A DNA stretch of 64,000 nt from contig NZ_BSNY01000005.1 of NCBI RefSeq assembly GCF_030160235.1, positions 124,001 through 188,000 of the forward strand. Direction: 5' to 3'. Source of the DNA: Mesorhizobium huakuii (GTDB lineage Bacteria; Pseudomonadota; Alphaproteobacteria; Rhizobiales; Rhizobiaceae). The first letter of the stretch is position 1; the number at the start of each line of letters is the position of its first letter. The position numbers and the translations under genes are program-made. Below, in pieces: positions 28,253 to 37,679 of the stretch. The notes beneath the pieces were generated by a model. It was not told the DNA's origin. It saw only the letters and a list, made by a program, of their open reading frames with translations, and searched no databases.

Positions 28253-28984
28253 ATGGGCTTGATGGACAAACACGCGATCATCGAGAAGAACGCCACGCTT
28301 CTTCTCGTTGGTTCCCTACTGGTGGTGACGGTCGGCGGCATCGTCGAGATCGCTCCGCTCTTCTATCTCGACAATACTATCGAGAAGGTCGAAGGCATGC
28401 GGCCTTATTCGCCGCTCGAACTCGCCGGCCGCAACATCTATGTGCGCGAGGGGTGCTACCTCTGCCACAGCCAGATGATCCGGCCATTTCGGGACGAGGT
28501 CGAGCGCTACGGTCACTACAGCCTGGCGGCCGAGTCGATGTACGATCACCCCTTCCAGTGGGGCTCGAAGCGCACCGGCCCCGACCTTGCCAGGGTCGGC
28601 GACCGCTACTCGAACGATTGGCACGTCCAGCATCTTAGCGATCCGCGCTCGGTGGTGCCGGAATCGATCATGCCGAAATACGCATTCCTGAAGGACACGC
28701 CAATCCAGGTGAAGGACTTCTCCACGCATCTGGTTGCGAACAGGCGGGTTGGCGTCCCCTACTCCGACGACATGATCGCGCACGCCAACGCCGATTTGAT
28801 GGCGCAGGCCGATCCTAACGCCGACACATCCGGTCTCTTGAGCCGCTATCCGAAAGCGAAAGTCGGCGATCTCGACGGCAATCCGCAGCAGGTCACCGAA
28901 ATGGACGCGCTTGTCGCCTATCTGCAGATGCTCGGCACGCTGGTCGATTTCAAACACTACGACGAAGCCGCCGGTTACCGCTGA
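28253..28984 (+). CDS. ccoO: cbb3-type cytochrome c oxidase subunit II (mono-haem)
   Basis: A 243-residue membrane-anchored cytochrome c (FixO). One N-terminal transmembrane helix ([22 protein letters not shown] spans about residues 16-37) is followed by [17 protein letters not shown] with the CxxCH haem motif, and a later methionine is the axial ligand candidate. The protein passes electrons from CcoP to CcoN. It starts nine bases after ccoN with GGAG upstream. Confidence 0.97.
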   Translation: MGLMDKHAIIEKNATLLLVGSLLVVTVGGIVEIAPLFYLDNTIEKVEGMRPYSPLELAGRNIYVREGCYLCHSQMIRPFRDEVERYGHYSLAAESMYDHPFQWGSKRTGPDLARVGDRYSNDWHVQHLSDPRSVVPESIMPKYAFLKDTPIQVKDFSTHLVANRRVGVPYSDDMIAHANADLMAQADPNADTSGLLSRYPKAKVGDLDGNPQQVTEMDALVAYLQMLGTLVDFKHYDEAAGYR

Positions 28985-28995
28985 GGAGGATGACC

Positions 28996-29145
28996 ATGGA
29001 CTACAATCTGATGCGGGAATTTGCCGACAGTTGGGGCTTGCTCGCGATGGCGCTCTTTTTTGTCGGATGCATTGCCTTCGCGCTTCGGCCGGGCGGCCGC
29101 AGCCAGGCCGATGAAGCCGCCCGCATTCCACTCAAGGATGACTGA
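28996..29145 (+). CDS. ccoQ: cbb3 oxidase small subunit CcoQ/FixQ
   Basis: A 49-residue protein (MDYNLMREFADSWGLLAM, then one membrane helix LFFVGCIAFALRPG and a short charged tail). GAGGATGACC precedes the ATG. Size, single helix and position between ccoO and ccoP identify it as the small subunit that stabilises the oxidase. Confidence 0.93.
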   Translation: MDYNLMREFADSWGLLAMALFFVGCIAFALRPGGRSQADEAARIPLKDD

Positions 29146-29147
29146 TC

Positions 29148-30011
29148 ATGAGCACAGAGCATATCGACGACGTGTCGGGCATCTCGACGACCGGTCATGA
29201 GTGGGACGGCATCAGGGAACTCAACAACCCCCTTCCCCGCTGGTGGGTGATAACCTTCTACATCACCATCGCCTGGGCGATCGGCTACACCATCGCCTAT
29301 CCGGCATGGCCGATGCTGTCTTCCGCGACGAGTGGGCTGCTCGGCTATTCCAGCCGCAACGACGTCAAGAACGAGCTGGCGGCGGCCGAACTTGCGAAGG
29401 GCAAGTATGTCGCTGCAATTCAATCGAAGACCGTGTCCGAGATTGCCGCAGACGATGCTCTGCGTGAATTCGCGGTCGCGGCCGGCGGGGCGACATTCAA
29501 GGTCAATTGCGTTCAGTGTCATGGCTCGGGCGCACAGGGGTCGAAAGGCTTTCCCAACCTGAATGACGACGACTGGCTGTGGGGCGGCAAAGCCGACCAG
29601 ATACAGCAGACGATCACGCACGGCATCCGCTTCACGTCGGACCCGGACACACGCGTCTCCGAGATGCCGGCCTTTGGCGATATCATCACACCCGAGCAGA
29701 TCACGCAGGTCAGCGCCTACGTGGCGAGCCTCTCCGGCAAGGTCCAGGACGCAAGTCTGGTCGAGCCCGGCGCCAAGGTCTTCGCGGAAAACTGCGTGGC
29801 CTGTCACGGCGCCAACGCCAAAGGCAACAGGGAGTTCGGCGCCCCCGATCTGACCGATGCCATCTGGCTCTACGGGTCCGGCGAGGCAGCCATCGCCGCC
29901 CAGGTTCGCACGCCGAAACATGGTGTCATGCCGGCCTGGATTGGCCGTCTCGGGGAGACCAAGGTCAAGGAGCTCGCAGTCTACGTGCATTCGCTTGGCG
30001 GTGGAGAATAG
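29148..30011 (+). CDS. ccoP: cbb3-type cytochrome c oxidase subunit III (di-haem)
   Basis: A 287-residue membrane-anchored di-haem cytochrome c (FixP). A cytoplasmic N-terminus (TGHEWDGIRELNNPLPRWW) typical of the family is followed by one long membrane helix, then two cytochrome c domains with CVQCH and CVACH. It takes electrons from the bc1 complex or soluble cytochromes. The start ATG is two bases after the ccoQ stop. Confidence 0.97.
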   Translation: MSTEHIDDVSGISTTGHEWDGIRELNNPLPRWWVITFYITIAWAIGYTIAYPAWPMLSSATSGLLGYSSRNDVKNELAAAELAKGKYVAAIQSKTVSEIAADDALREFAVAAGGATFKVNCVQCHGSGAQGSKGFPNLNDDDWLWGGKADQIQQTITHGIRFTSDPDTRVSEMPAFGDIITPEQITQVSAYVASLSGKVQDASLVEPGAKVFAENCVACHGANAKGNREFGAPDLTDAIWLYGSGEAAIAAQVRTPKHGVMPAWIGRLGETKVKELAVYVHSLGGGE

Positions 30012-30052
30012 CAACCGGGGGTCTATTCTCTAGCCCTCTCCGTCCAGGCGAC

Positions 30053-30075
30053 GAGGCCCGGCACCGCCGGGCCTC
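30053..30075 (+). terminator. GC-rich hairpin after ccoP
   Basis: GAGGCCCGGC and GCCGGGCCTC form a perfect 10-bp stem with a three-base loop, 41 bases after the ccoP stop. No T-run follows, so it may be a weak terminator or an mRNA 3' stabiliser separating ccoNOQP from ccoGHIS. Confidence 0.6.
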
Positions 30076-30097
30076 GATTGCATTCCGTGCCCGGCGA

Positions 30098-30111
30098 TTG
30101 ACCTGCGTCAA
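30098..30111. promoter_or_regulatory. FNR/FixK box upstream of ccoG
   Basis: TTGACCTGCGTCAA is a symmetrical TTGAC-N4-GTCAA box, centred 119 bases before the ccoG start. It gives ccoGHIS its own oxygen-regulated promoter. Confidence 0.72.
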
Positions 30112-30223
30112 CGCGGCGCGATCCAGCCGGAGGCAAAGTCCGGTCGACGCTGCATTTCGCGCTGCCACACATCCAGCGGGCGACCGCCCGGCGAAATCAC
30201 AAGCTGCGTGACAGGAGAGATCG

Positions 30224-31783
30224 GTGCTGGACAATACGCAGGTAGAACGGCTCGAGGCAGAGGCGGTCAACTCCGCCAAAGTGCGCCAGCCATTGTATGC
30301 TGCGCGCAAGAAGGTTTTCCCCAAGCGTGCATCGGGCAGCTTTCGCCAGTTCAAATGGCTGGTGATGGCGATCACGCTCGGCATTTACTACCTGACGCCG
30401 TGGTTGCGATGGGATCGCGGCCCGTTTGCCCCGGACCAGGCCGTGCTGCTCGATGTCGCCAACAGGCGTTTCTACTTCTTCTTCATCGAGATCTGGCCGC
30501 AGGAATTCTACTATGTGGCCGGCCTTCTGGTCATGGCTGGCGTCGGCCTCTTCCTGATCACCTCGACGGTCGGGCGCGCCTGGTGCGGCTACACGTGCCC
30601 GCAGACCGTTTGGGTCGACCTGTTTCTGGTCGTCGAGCGCGCCATCGAGGGCGACCGCAACGCCCGCATGAAGCTCGATGCCGGACCCTGGACCGCCCGC
30701 AAGCTCGCGTTGCGGGTCTCGAAGCACGCCATCTGGCTGGTCATAGGCGCGGCCACCGGCGGCGCCTGGATCTTCTATTTCGCCGATGCGCCGACGCTGG
30801 CCGGCGAACTCTTCACCGGCACGGCGGCTCCCGTCGCCTACATCACCGTCGCCGTACTGACGGCGACGACCTATACGTTCGGCGGGCTGATGCGCGAGCA
30901 GGTCTGCACCTATATGTGCCCATGGCCGCGCATCCAGGCGGCCATGCTCGACGAGAACTCCCTCACCGTCACCTACAATGACTGGCGGGGCGAACCGCGC
31001 TCGCGTCACGCCAAGAAGGTGCTCGCCGCCGGGCAGCCTGTCGGCGACTGCGTCGACTGCAATGCCTGCGTCGCGGTCTGCCCTATGGGGATCGACATAC
31101 GTGACGGCCAGCAGCTCGAATGCATCACCTGCGCGCTTTGCATCGACGCTTGCGACGGCGTCATGGACAAGCTCGGCAGGGAGCATGGGTTGATCTCCTA
31201 CGCGACGCTCTCCGACTACAACGCCAACATGATGCTGGTGACCGCCGGGGGCTCCGGCTCAGTCAATCCTTCGCTGGTCCGAACCGCTGACGGCCTGTTC
31301 TCCGACAAGGTGGCTCATTTCCACATTCGCAAGATCTTTCGGCCGCGCACCTACGTCTACATGGGCCTGTGGTCGCTGATCGGCCTCGGCCTGCTCTACT
31401 CGCTGCTGACGCGCGACCGGCTCGAAGTGAATGTGCTGCACGACCGCAATCCGCAGTTCGTCACCCTGTCCGACGGCTCCATCCGCAACGGCTACACCGT
31501 CAAGCTGCTCAACATGATCCCCGAGCCAAGGACGATCGTCGTTACTCTCGAGGGCCTGGAAGGTGCCGAGATGAGCGTGGTCGGCGTTGATCTGCCGGCT
31601 GGCCGTTCCGTTCCCATCTCGGTCGAACCAGATCGACTGAAGATGCTGAAGGTTTTCGTACGCCAGCCGGCGGGCCAGATCCACGGCACGGCACAGACCT
31701 TCAAGTTCCGGGCCGAGGACAAGGCGAGCTTCGAGTCGGACGAATACACCGCCACCTTCAACGCACCGGAGATCGCCAGATGA
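30224..31783 (+). CDS. ccoG: Cytochrome c oxidase accessory ferredoxin-like protein
   Basis: A 519-residue membrane protein (FixG/RdxA). Several membrane helices in the first 220 residues include GRAWCGYTCPQTVW and CTYMCPWPR. The central iron-sulfur part has CVDCNACVAVCPMGID and CITCALCIDACD, two 4Fe-4S motifs. A C-terminal Ig-like periplasmic domain follows. CcoG is thought to reduce Cu(II) for oxidase assembly. It starts at GTG 30224 behind CAGGAGAG, and ccoH overlaps its end by four bases. Confidence 0.95.
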   Translation: MLDNTQVERLEAEAVNSAKVRQPLYAARKKVFPKRASGSFRQFKWLVMAITLGIYYLTPWLRWDRGPFAPDQAVLLDVANRRFYFFFIEIWPQEFYYVAGLLVMAGVGLFLITSTVGRAWCGYTCPQTVWVDLFLVVERAIEGDRNARMKLDAGPWTARKLALRVSKHAIWLVIGAATGGAWIFYFADAPTLAGELFTGTAAPVAYITVAVLTATTYTFGGLMREQVCTYMCPWPRIQAAMLDENSLTVTYNDWRGEPRSRHAKKVLAAGQPVGDCVDCNACVAVCPMGIDIRDGQQLECITCALCIDACDGVMDKLGREHGLISYATLSDYNANMMLVTAGGSGSVNPSLVRTADGLFSDKVAHFHIRKIFRPRTYVYMGLWSLIGLGLLYSLLTRDRLEVNVLHDRNPQFVTLSDGSIRNGYTVKLLNMIPEPRTIVVTLEGLEGAEMSVVGVDLPAGRSVPISVEPDRLKMLKVFVRQPAGQIHGTAQTFKFRAEDKASFESDEYTATFNAPEIAR

Positions 31784-32277
31784 CCGCCAAGGCGCAAAAA
31801 TCCCGCGAATTCACCGGCAGGCACATGCTGGCCGTCACTCTGGCCTTTTTCGGCGTGGTCATCGCGGTCAATCTGACCATGGCGACGCTCGCCAGCACGA
31901 GCTGGACCGGCCTGGTCGTCGAGAACACCTATGTGGCGAGCCAGCAGTTCAACAAGAAAGCCGAGGAAGGGCGCGCGCAGGCGGCCCTCGGCTGGACCGG
32001 CAAACTGATCATAGCAGGGGGCGAGGTCCGCTATGGCCTCACCGATGCCGGCGGCAAGCCGGTTGCCTTGCATGGCGTCAAGGTTCTGTTTCGGCATCCC
32101 GCCTACGAGAAGGAGGATAAGGCCATCACGCTCGCCCTCGCCTCGGGCCAGGAGTTCGCCGCGCGGCATACGCCGAAGGACGGTGTCTGGATCGTCGAAG
32201 TCGACGCCGACGCCGGTCTGGACAAACCCTATCGCGACGTCCGCAGGATCATTATTTCCCACGGAGCGCAGAAATGA
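31780..32277 (+). CDS. ccoH: FixH family cbb3 assembly protein
   Basis: A 165-residue protein with one N-terminal membrane helix (MLAVTLAFFGVVIAVNLTMA) and a periplasmic beta-rich domain. FixH/CcoH stabilises the cbb3 complex during assembly. Both ends overlap neighbours by ATGA, showing tight translational coupling in ccoGHIS. Confidence 0.93.
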   Translation: MTAKAQKSREFTGRHMLAVTLAFFGVVIAVNLTMATLASTSWTGLVVENTYVASQQFNKKAEEGRAQAALGWTGKLIIAGGEVRYGLTDAGGKPVALHGVKVLFRHPAYEKEDKAITLALASGQEFAARHTPKDGVWIVEVDADAGLDKPYRDVRRIIISHGAQK

Positions 32278-34565
32278 GCTGTTGTGCACCTGGCGCTGAA
32301 ATGACGCTGGATCTGGCCGGCGCCACATCGGTCCTGCCGTCCAGCCAGGAGATCAGGCTGGCGAGCCGATCGATTGGCGACAACCTTTGCCAGACCGATC
32401 TTTCGGTACCGACCATCCACTGCGCGGCCTGCATCCAGACAATCGAGACGGCACTGGGAAGGCTCGATCGCGTCGAGAGCGCTCGCGTCAACCTGTCGAC
32501 CAAACGGGTCTCGATCCAATGGCGTGGCGACGAGGCTCCGCCATTTTTCGCAACGCTCGGGCGGCTGGGCTATCCCGCGCATCTTTTCGATCCAGAGACC
32601 GGCAACAAGGACAAGACGCTTTCGGAACTGATCCGGGCGGTCGCGGTCGCGGGTTTTGCCGCCGGCAACATCATGCTGCTGTCGGTCTCGGTATGGTCCG
32701 GCGCCGAAGGCGCGACCCGCGACCTGTTCCACTGGGTCTCGGCGCTGATCGCCATCCCGGCCCTGGCCTTTGCCGGCGGCATCTATTTCCGCTCGGCCTG
32801 GAATGCATTGCGCCACGGGCGCATGAACATGGACGTCCCGATAGCGGTCGGCGTGTCGCTTGCCTACGCCATGAGCCTCTACGAAACCATCAACCATGGC
32901 GACCACGCCTATTTCGACGCCTCCGTTTCGCTGCTGTTCTTCCTCCTGATCGGCCGCACGCTCGACCACGTCATGCGCGAACGGGCACGTACCGCCGTGA
33001 ACGGCCTCTCGCGGCTGGCGGCGCGCGGCGCCGTCGTGCTGCGCGGCGATGGCGTCCGCGATTACCTGCCGGTCGGCGAGATCGAGCCGGGCATGGAACT
33101 GCACATCGCCGCCGGCGAGCGAATTCCGGTCGACGGCACTATCCTCAGCGGTATTTCAGACCTCGATTGCTCACTGGTATCGGGGGAAAGCACGCCCCGG
33201 ACCGTGGGAGCGGGAGCCAAGGTCCAGGCGGGCACGCTCAATCTCACCGGTCCGATGACCATGCAGGCGACGGCCGCGGCGAAGGATTCTTTCCTGGCCG
33301 AAATGGTCCGGCTCATGGAAGCCGCGGAGGGCGGCCGCTCGCAGTACCGCAGGATCGCCGACCGGGTCTCGGCGCTCTACGCGCCGGTGGTCCATCTCGC
33401 TGCCTTGCTGACGTTCCTCGGCTGGATGATCGCCTCGGGGGACTGGCATCTGGCGATGACGATCGCGATTGCCGTTCTCATCATCACGTGCCCATGCGCG
33501 TTAGGCCTCGCCGTGCCGATCGTGCAGGTCGTCGCGGCGCGGCGTCTTTTCGAGGCCGGGGTCATGGTCAAGGACGGTTCGGCCATGGAACGACTGGCGG
33601 CGATCGATACGGTGCTGTTCGACAAGACCGGGACCCTCACGCTCGGACAACCAAGGCTGATCAATGGGCAGTCCATCGACCCGGCCATGCTGGCGATCGC
33701 GGCCGATATGGCCGCGCATTCGCGCCATCCATTCTCGAAGGCCATAGCCGGCTTCGCGGGCTCTTCCAGCCAACCCGGTCTCCAGTCCGTCAGCGAGCAC
33801 CCAGGCTTCGGCATGGAGGCCGTCACCGAGGGCAACACCTGGCGTCTCGGCCGGCGCGGCTGGGCCGGATGGAAGGCGCGGACCGGCGGCGAAGGCAAAT
33901 ATGGCGGCTATGGCGGGACAGTGCTTTCGAAGAACGGGATGATCGTGGCCACCTTTGCCTTCGAAGACGCCGTGCGCGCCGATGCCAAGGCGACGGTCGG
34001 GCAGTTGCAGGATGCCGGCATGTCGGTCCAGATGTTGTCCGGCGACACTGCCAACGCCTGTCGCGACGTCGCCAGCACCTTGGGAATCGAGGACTTCGTT
34101 CCGGCTCTGCTCCCCTCCGGCAAGGTCGAGTGGATCGAGGCGCTGTCCAGGGAAGGCCACAAGGTCTTGATGGTGGGCGACGGCCTCAACGATACGCCGG
34201 CGCTCGGTGCGGCACATGTCTCGATGGCCCCGGCCACCGCGGCCGACGTCGGTCGCAATGCCGCCGATTTCGTCTTCCTGCGCGAAAGCCTTCTGGCAGT
34301 GCCCTTGGCGCTGGATATCTCGCGAAAGGCAGGCCGGCTCATCCGACAGAACATCGCCATTGCCATTGTCTACAACGCGTTCGCTGTGCCGATCGCCATA
34401 TCGGGGCACGTGACGCCGCTCATCGCGGCGATCGCGATGTCCGCGTCGTCGCTGCTGGTGATCGGAAATGCCATGCGGCTGCAAGGTTTCGCGAAAGGCT
34501 CATCACCTGAACACGCTTCGCGCGACCGGCGCGGACGCGCCGGCATGTTGGTCCAACAGCCATGA
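32274..34565 (+). CDS. ccoI: Copper-translocating P-type ATPase for cbb3 assembly
   Basis: A 763-residue P1B ATPase (FixI/CopA2). An N-terminal metal-binding domain has CAAC near residue 49. The membrane metal site is C406-P-C408 (CPC), phosphorylation is at D450 in DKTGTLT, and GDGLNDTPA closes the ATP-binding region. An extra cysteine pair (SCC) sits at the N-terminus. It exports copper slowly to supply the oxidase rather than for copper resistance. Confidence 0.95.
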   Translation: MSCCAPGAEMTLDLAGATSVLPSSQEIRLASRSIGDNLCQTDLSVPTIHCAACIQTIETALGRLDRVESARVNLSTKRVSIQWRGDEAPPFFATLGRLGYPAHLFDPETGNKDKTLSELIRAVAVAGFAAGNIMLLSVSVWSGAEGATRDLFHWVSALIAIPALAFAGGIYFRSAWNALRHGRMNMDVPIAVGVSLAYAMSLYETINHGDHAYFDASVSLLFFLLIGRTLDHVMRERARTAVNGLSRLAARGAVVLRGDGVRDYLPVGEIEPGMELHIAAGERIPVDGTILSGISDLDCSLVSGESTPRTVGAGAKVQAGTLNLTGPMTMQATAAAKDSFLAEMVRLMEAAEGGRSQYRRIADRVSALYAPVVHLAALLTFLGWMIASGDWHLAMTIAIAVLIITCPCALGLAVPIVQVVAARRLFEAGVMVKDGSAMERLAAIDTVLFDKTGTLTLGQPRLINGQSIDPAMLAIAADMAAHSRHPFSKAIAGFAGSSSQPGLQSVSEHPGFGMEAVTEGNTWRLGRRGWAGWKARTGGEGKYGGYGGTVLSKNGMIVATFAFEDAVRADAKATVGQLQDAGMSVQMLSGDTANACRDVASTLGIEDFVPALLPSGKVEWIEALSREGHKVLMVGDGLNDTPALGAAHVSMAPATAADVGRNAADFVFLRESLLAVPLALDISRKAGRLIRQNIAIAIVYNAFAVPIAISGHVTPLIAAIAMSASSLLVIGNAMRLQGFAKGSSPEHASRDRRGRAGMLVQQP

Positions 34566-34714
34566 CGACGCTCGTCTATCTCATCCCCGTGGCGCTCTTC
34601 CTCGGAGCGCTTGGACTGACCGGCTTTCTGTGGGCGCTGAGAAGCGGCCAGTATGAGGATCTTGATGGAGCGGCGGAACGCATTCTCATCGATGGGGATG
34701 AGCCGCCAAAGTGA
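34562..34714 (+). CDS. ccoS: cbb3 oxidase assembly protein CcoS/FixS
   Basis: A 50-residue protein with one membrane helix (MTTLVYLIPVALFLGALGL), followed by the family signature FLWALRSGQYEDLDGAAERIL. It is needed to place cofactors in the cbb3 oxidase. It overlaps ccoI by four bases and ends the operon. Confidence 0.94.
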   Translation: MTTLVYLIPVALFLGALGLTGFLWALRSGQYEDLDGAAERILIDGDEPPK

Positions 34715-34732
34715 CCGCGCCTGCCCTGTGAA

Positions 34733-34746
34733 ATGACGCAGATCAA
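34733..34746. promoter_or_regulatory. Degenerate FNR/FixK-like box upstream of CBS/BON gene
   Basis: ATGACGCAGATCAA differs from TTGA-N6-TCAA by one base. Its centre is 79 bases before the CBS/BON start, in line with other boxes here. Confidence 0.5.
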
Positions 34747-34818
34747 TGCCTGGAGAGCTCAATCGTCCGACAAAGGCTGGCATCCAACGAGGGGCTGGAT
34801 GCAAATCAGGAGGCAGGA

Positions 34819-35517
34819 ATGCAGGCCGAAGCCATCATGACCACCCCGGTCGTCACCATAGGTCCAAGCGCTTCGATCGCCGATGCGGCCGAACTCATGC
34901 TTGCCCGGAAGATCGGCTGCCTGCCGGTCGTCCGCGATGACGGCACAATGGCTGGCATCATCAGCGAAGGCGACTTCCTGCGCCGTCAGGAGCTCGGTAC
35001 CCAGCGCGTGCGTCCTCGCTGGCTGGAGTTTGTCCTCGGGCCAGGAAAAATAGCCAACGATTATGTCCTCGCGAACGGGCGGCGCGTTCACGAGGTGATG
35101 ACAAAGCAAGTCGTGTCGGCGCCGACGGATACCTCGCTCGTCGAGATTGTCGGCTTGATGACCGAGAACAACATCAAGAATGTGCCGATCGTCCAGGCGG
35201 GAAGGCTCGTCGGCATCGTTACGCGGACGGATCTGCTGCGCGCGCTGTCGCGCATCCTGCCGAAGTCCGGTGCGACAACGGCCGATGACGAATCCATTCG
35301 GAAGAACGTCCTGGCGGAGCTTCAGGGCCATTCGTGGAGCGGCGGAGACTTGATCGGGGTAAGCGTCGACCGGGGGGCTGTCGAGCTGAGTGGCGCGATC
35401 TTCGACGAGCGACAGCGGCAGGCGGCGATGGTCGCGGCGGAGAACGTCGCGGGCGTCAAGGCGGTCAAGGACAGCCTCTTCTGCGTCGGCCCATTGTCGG
35501 TCCTGCTTGTCGAGTAG
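34819..35517 (+). CDS. CBS-pair and BON domain protein
   Basis: A 232-residue protein with two CBS motifs (residues 5-55, IMTTPVVTIGPSASIADAAELM; and about 92-145, VMTKQVVSAPTDTSLVEIVGLM, each written here up to the helix) and a C-terminal BON domain (VSVDRGAVELSGAIFDERQR). CBS pairs bind adenine nucleotides and BON domains bind lipid or partners, so it probably senses energy charge. Such genes are common in rhizobial low-oxygen islands. AGGAGGCAGGA precedes the ATG. Confidence 0.88.
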   Translation: MQAEAIMTTPVVTIGPSASIADAAELMLARKIGCLPVVRDDGTMAGIISEGDFLRRQELGTQRVRPRWLEFVLGPGKIANDYVLANGRRVHEVMTKQVVSAPTDTSLVEIVGLMTENNIKNVPIVQAGRLVGIVTRTDLLRALSRILPKSGATTADDESIRKNVLAELQGHSWSGGDLIGVSVDRGAVELSGAIFDERQRQAAMVAAENVAGVKAVKDSLFCVGPLSVLLVE

Positions 35518-35570
35518 TGCGGTGCGATAACGGATGGCGGCACGTCACGGCGACCGACCGAGCCTTCTGC

Positions 35571-36119
35571 CTATGTCGCGAGCACGGGTATCAATGGCCG
35601 AAGCAGCAAAAGGGCAAACGCGATAAGCGCCGCGCCCGCGACCCTGTCCGCCATTCTTGCGTCCTCACCAAGCCGCCTGCCGAGCACAAGCCACGCCGAT
35701 CCCGTGGCAGCCGTGATCATCAGAAGCATGATCCAGAAAATCCCCAAGGCGCGTGGCCCGACGCCCATCGGCACGATTGCCAGGCAATAGATAAACGCCT
35801 TGGGATTGAGGACACTGGTTGCCAGAACGGAAATGGCGTCGCCCTCTTTGGATGTGCCGACCCTGGCACTCGCTATCAGGCGCAGGCCAAGGACCACGAG
35901 CCATCCGGCTGCGACCAGCTTGAGTGCCTGCAAGGCCCCGGGCGGCACCCAGGGGCGCAACGAAAACCATGAGGCGGCTGCTATTGCGTATCCGCATGCC
36001 TGCGCGGCCAAGAGCCTGACCGCCTTCTCTCGCTTGACCGACCCTGCCATCAAAAGAGCGTTGGTTGGCCCTGGCGCGAGAAAAAGCAGAAACGCTTTCA
36101 GAAAAAACAGGGTATCCAA
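35571..36119 (-). CDS. LysE/RhtB family exporter
   Basis: A 182-residue integral membrane protein with six predicted helices. It starts MDTLFFLKAFLLFLAPGPTNA, the APGP signature of the LysE family, which exports amino acids or related small molecules. It lies alone on the minus strand and no FNR-type box is seen. The substrate is unknown. Confidence 0.85.
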   Translation of the reverse strand: MDTLFFLKAFLLFLAPGPTNALLMAGSVKREKAVRLLAAQACGYAIAAASWFSLRPWVPPGALQALKLVAAGWLVVLGLRLIASARVGTSKEGDAISVLATSVLNPKAFIYCLAIVPMGVGPRALGIFWIMLLMITAATGSAWLVLGRRLGEDARMADRVAGAALIAFALLLLRPLIPVLAT

Positions 36120-36248
36120 ACTGCCCGACCCCGTGGATGTAAGCCTATCGGTTGCAAAGTTCCGTTCGCATTGGCGGTCATCGCAACACAGACGTCAAAC
36201 CTTTTGCCCAAGCCACGATATCGTCGGGGCGCAAAATGCCCGATGGCA

Positions 36249-36527
36249 CTACCGTTGGCCAGCCGCATGCTGCAACCGTGCGATCAGGTCGCGGTTGCGG
36301 CAGTAGTCCGGCGGATCATCGGCTTGCTGGTGTTCGTCAAGCCAGATCGAGCATTCATCCTGGTGCCCGCAGGAACGGCAGCGGTCCACCGCCCGATTGG
36401 TAACGGCTGCATGGTCGGCGACAACATGCAATTGTTTGTCGACGCCGAGCTTCCGCATCATGCGGCCCATCAGGGCCGTCCTTGCATCCACTGAAATCAG
36501 GTAGTCGAGAAGGGTCACGTTGGTCAC
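36249..36527 (-). CDS. DUF6455-like small cysteine protein
   Basis: A 92-residue protein from GTG 36527. MGRMMRKLGVD is followed by CRSCGHQDECSIWL and DDPPDYCRNRDLI, with four cysteines spaced like a small metal or redox site. This matches DUF6455 as I recall it; the function is unknown. An FNR/FixK box is centred 49 bases before the start, so it probably belongs to the low-oxygen response. Confidence 0.7.
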   Translation of the reverse strand: MTNVTLLDYLISVDARTALMGRMMRKLGVDKQLHVVADHAAVTNRAVDRCRSCGHQDECSIWLDEHQQADDPPDYCRNRDLIARLQHAAGQR

Positions 36528-36569
36528 TCCCGTTTCTCAACCATCATCGCCATGTTGGCGACCAATGCA

Positions 36570-36583
36570 TTGATCTCGGTCAA
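36570..36583. promoter_or_regulatory. FNR/FixK box upstream of DUF6455 gene
   Basis: TTGATCTCGGTCAA fits TTGA-N6-TCAA. It lies 43 bases before GTG 36527, which would leave only a very short leader if the box works at -41.5. Confidence 0.65.
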
Positions 36584-36642
36584 CGGTCGATACGCCCAGC
36601 TATCGTTCCAGGCCGCTGATGGCGGACTGAGGATGCCGATGT

Positions 36643-37452
36643 TCAATAGGACATGAAGCGATTGATGCCGTTGTCGGCGATCAGCGAGCGGGTGACGCCG
36701 CCGAATGCCCATTCCCGCAAGCGGCTGTGGCCGTACGCGCCGGAGACGATCAGGTCCGCATGAATCGAGCGTGCGAAGGACACAAGGCGATCGCCATCAG
36801 CCTCGCCGGCAATCAGTTCGGTTCGCGCCATGATGCCATGATGTTCCAGAAAAGCCGCCACATCGGCGAGGCTGTCACGAATGCTTTCGTCGCGTGACAT
36901 ATCGATTGTGGCGACCACGACTTCGCTGGCTTTGGCCATGAAGGGCAACGCATCCACGATGGCCCGGCGCGCCTCCCGGGTATCCTTCCAGGCAACGAGA
37001 ACAGTCTTTGCACGGACATGTTCGACATTGCTCGCGACGGCCAGGACCGGGCGCCCGGCACCAAGTGCCAGGCTGCCGATATCCACGGCGCGAAACACAT
37101 TGTCTCCTGCCTCGCCGGTAACGACGAGGTCGGCCGCCCTGGCTGAAACACTGAGGAAACGGGTCGGGCTGCAAACAGCTTGGCCCCACTCGCTGAAGAT
37201 CGAAGCCGGAACCAGCCTTTCGAATTCGGCTCGCAGTTCTGCAAGCCGTTTTTCGATTTCCGTGCGCTGGATCTGTATGATCTCGCCTTCGTAGACCATG
37301 CCCTGTCCAGTCGCGACCAGCGGCGGTACATCCGCGGCCGCCAGACCGATGAGACGGGCCCCAAACCGTTCCGCCAGCTCGACCCCGACCTTTACGATGG
37401 GCGCGGGAGGTGCATCCACCGCGAGGTTTACGATGATCGACTTGTAGGACAT
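36643..37452 (-). CDS. Tandem universal stress protein
   Basis: A 269-residue protein with two UspA-like domains. The start MSYKSIIVNL follows AAGGGG. The second domain ends with the ATP-binding loop ADLIVSGAYGHSRLREWAFGG, the G-2x-G-9x-G(S/T) type motif. Usp proteins help survival under starvation and low oxygen. An FNR/FixK box is centred 70 bases upstream, shared with the intergenic region before fixL. Confidence 0.9.
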   Translation of the reverse strand: MSYKSIIVNLAVDAPPAPIVKVGVELAERFGARLIGLAAADVPPLVATGQGMVYEGEIIQIQRTEIEKRLAELRAEFERLVPASIFSEWGQAVCSPTRFLSVSARAADLVVTGEAGDNVFRAVDIGSLALGAGRPVLAVASNVEHVRAKTVLVAWKDTREARRAIVDALPFMAKASEVVVATIDMSRDESIRDSLADVAAFLEHHGIMARTELIAGEADGDRLVSFARSIHADLIVSGAYGHSRLREWAFGGVTRSLIADNGINRFMSY

Positions 37453-37515
37453 TGCCGGCCCCTTTTCTGAAACGGAGGAATGCGCAATGAATTGCATTCG
37501 CCGGCGCCCGGCACC

Positions 37516-37529
37516 TTGATGCGCGTCAA
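37516..37529. promoter_or_regulatory. FNR/FixK box between usp and fixL
   Basis: TTGATGCGCGTCAA fits TTGA-N6-TCAA. Centre 70 bases before the usp start on the minus strand; fixL starts over 90 bases away on the other side. Confidence 0.75.
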
Positions 37530-37679
37530 ATGACCTGACGGTGGCATTCAACGCGGAGCCCCGATCCGTTTTGCGTGTGTGGCTAGAAGTGATAACTACG
37601 TCTTCGGCAAGTGTTTCGATTCCAAGGACGTCAGCAGGTGTGCCAAGAGGAAGCGCTTATTTTGTCGGCCGACGGGACG

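Noticed and set aside
32387-34510. Long second plus-strand frame inside ccoI
   Set aside because: The ccoI frame holds CPC, DKTGT and HMA motifs and overlaps both neighbours. The other frame is arginine-rich shadow sequence.
36524-36712. 62-codon frame just upstream of the DUF6455 gene
   Set aside because: It overlaps the FNR/FixK box and the end of the usp gene and has no ribosome site or conserved pattern. It looks like promoter DNA read as protein.
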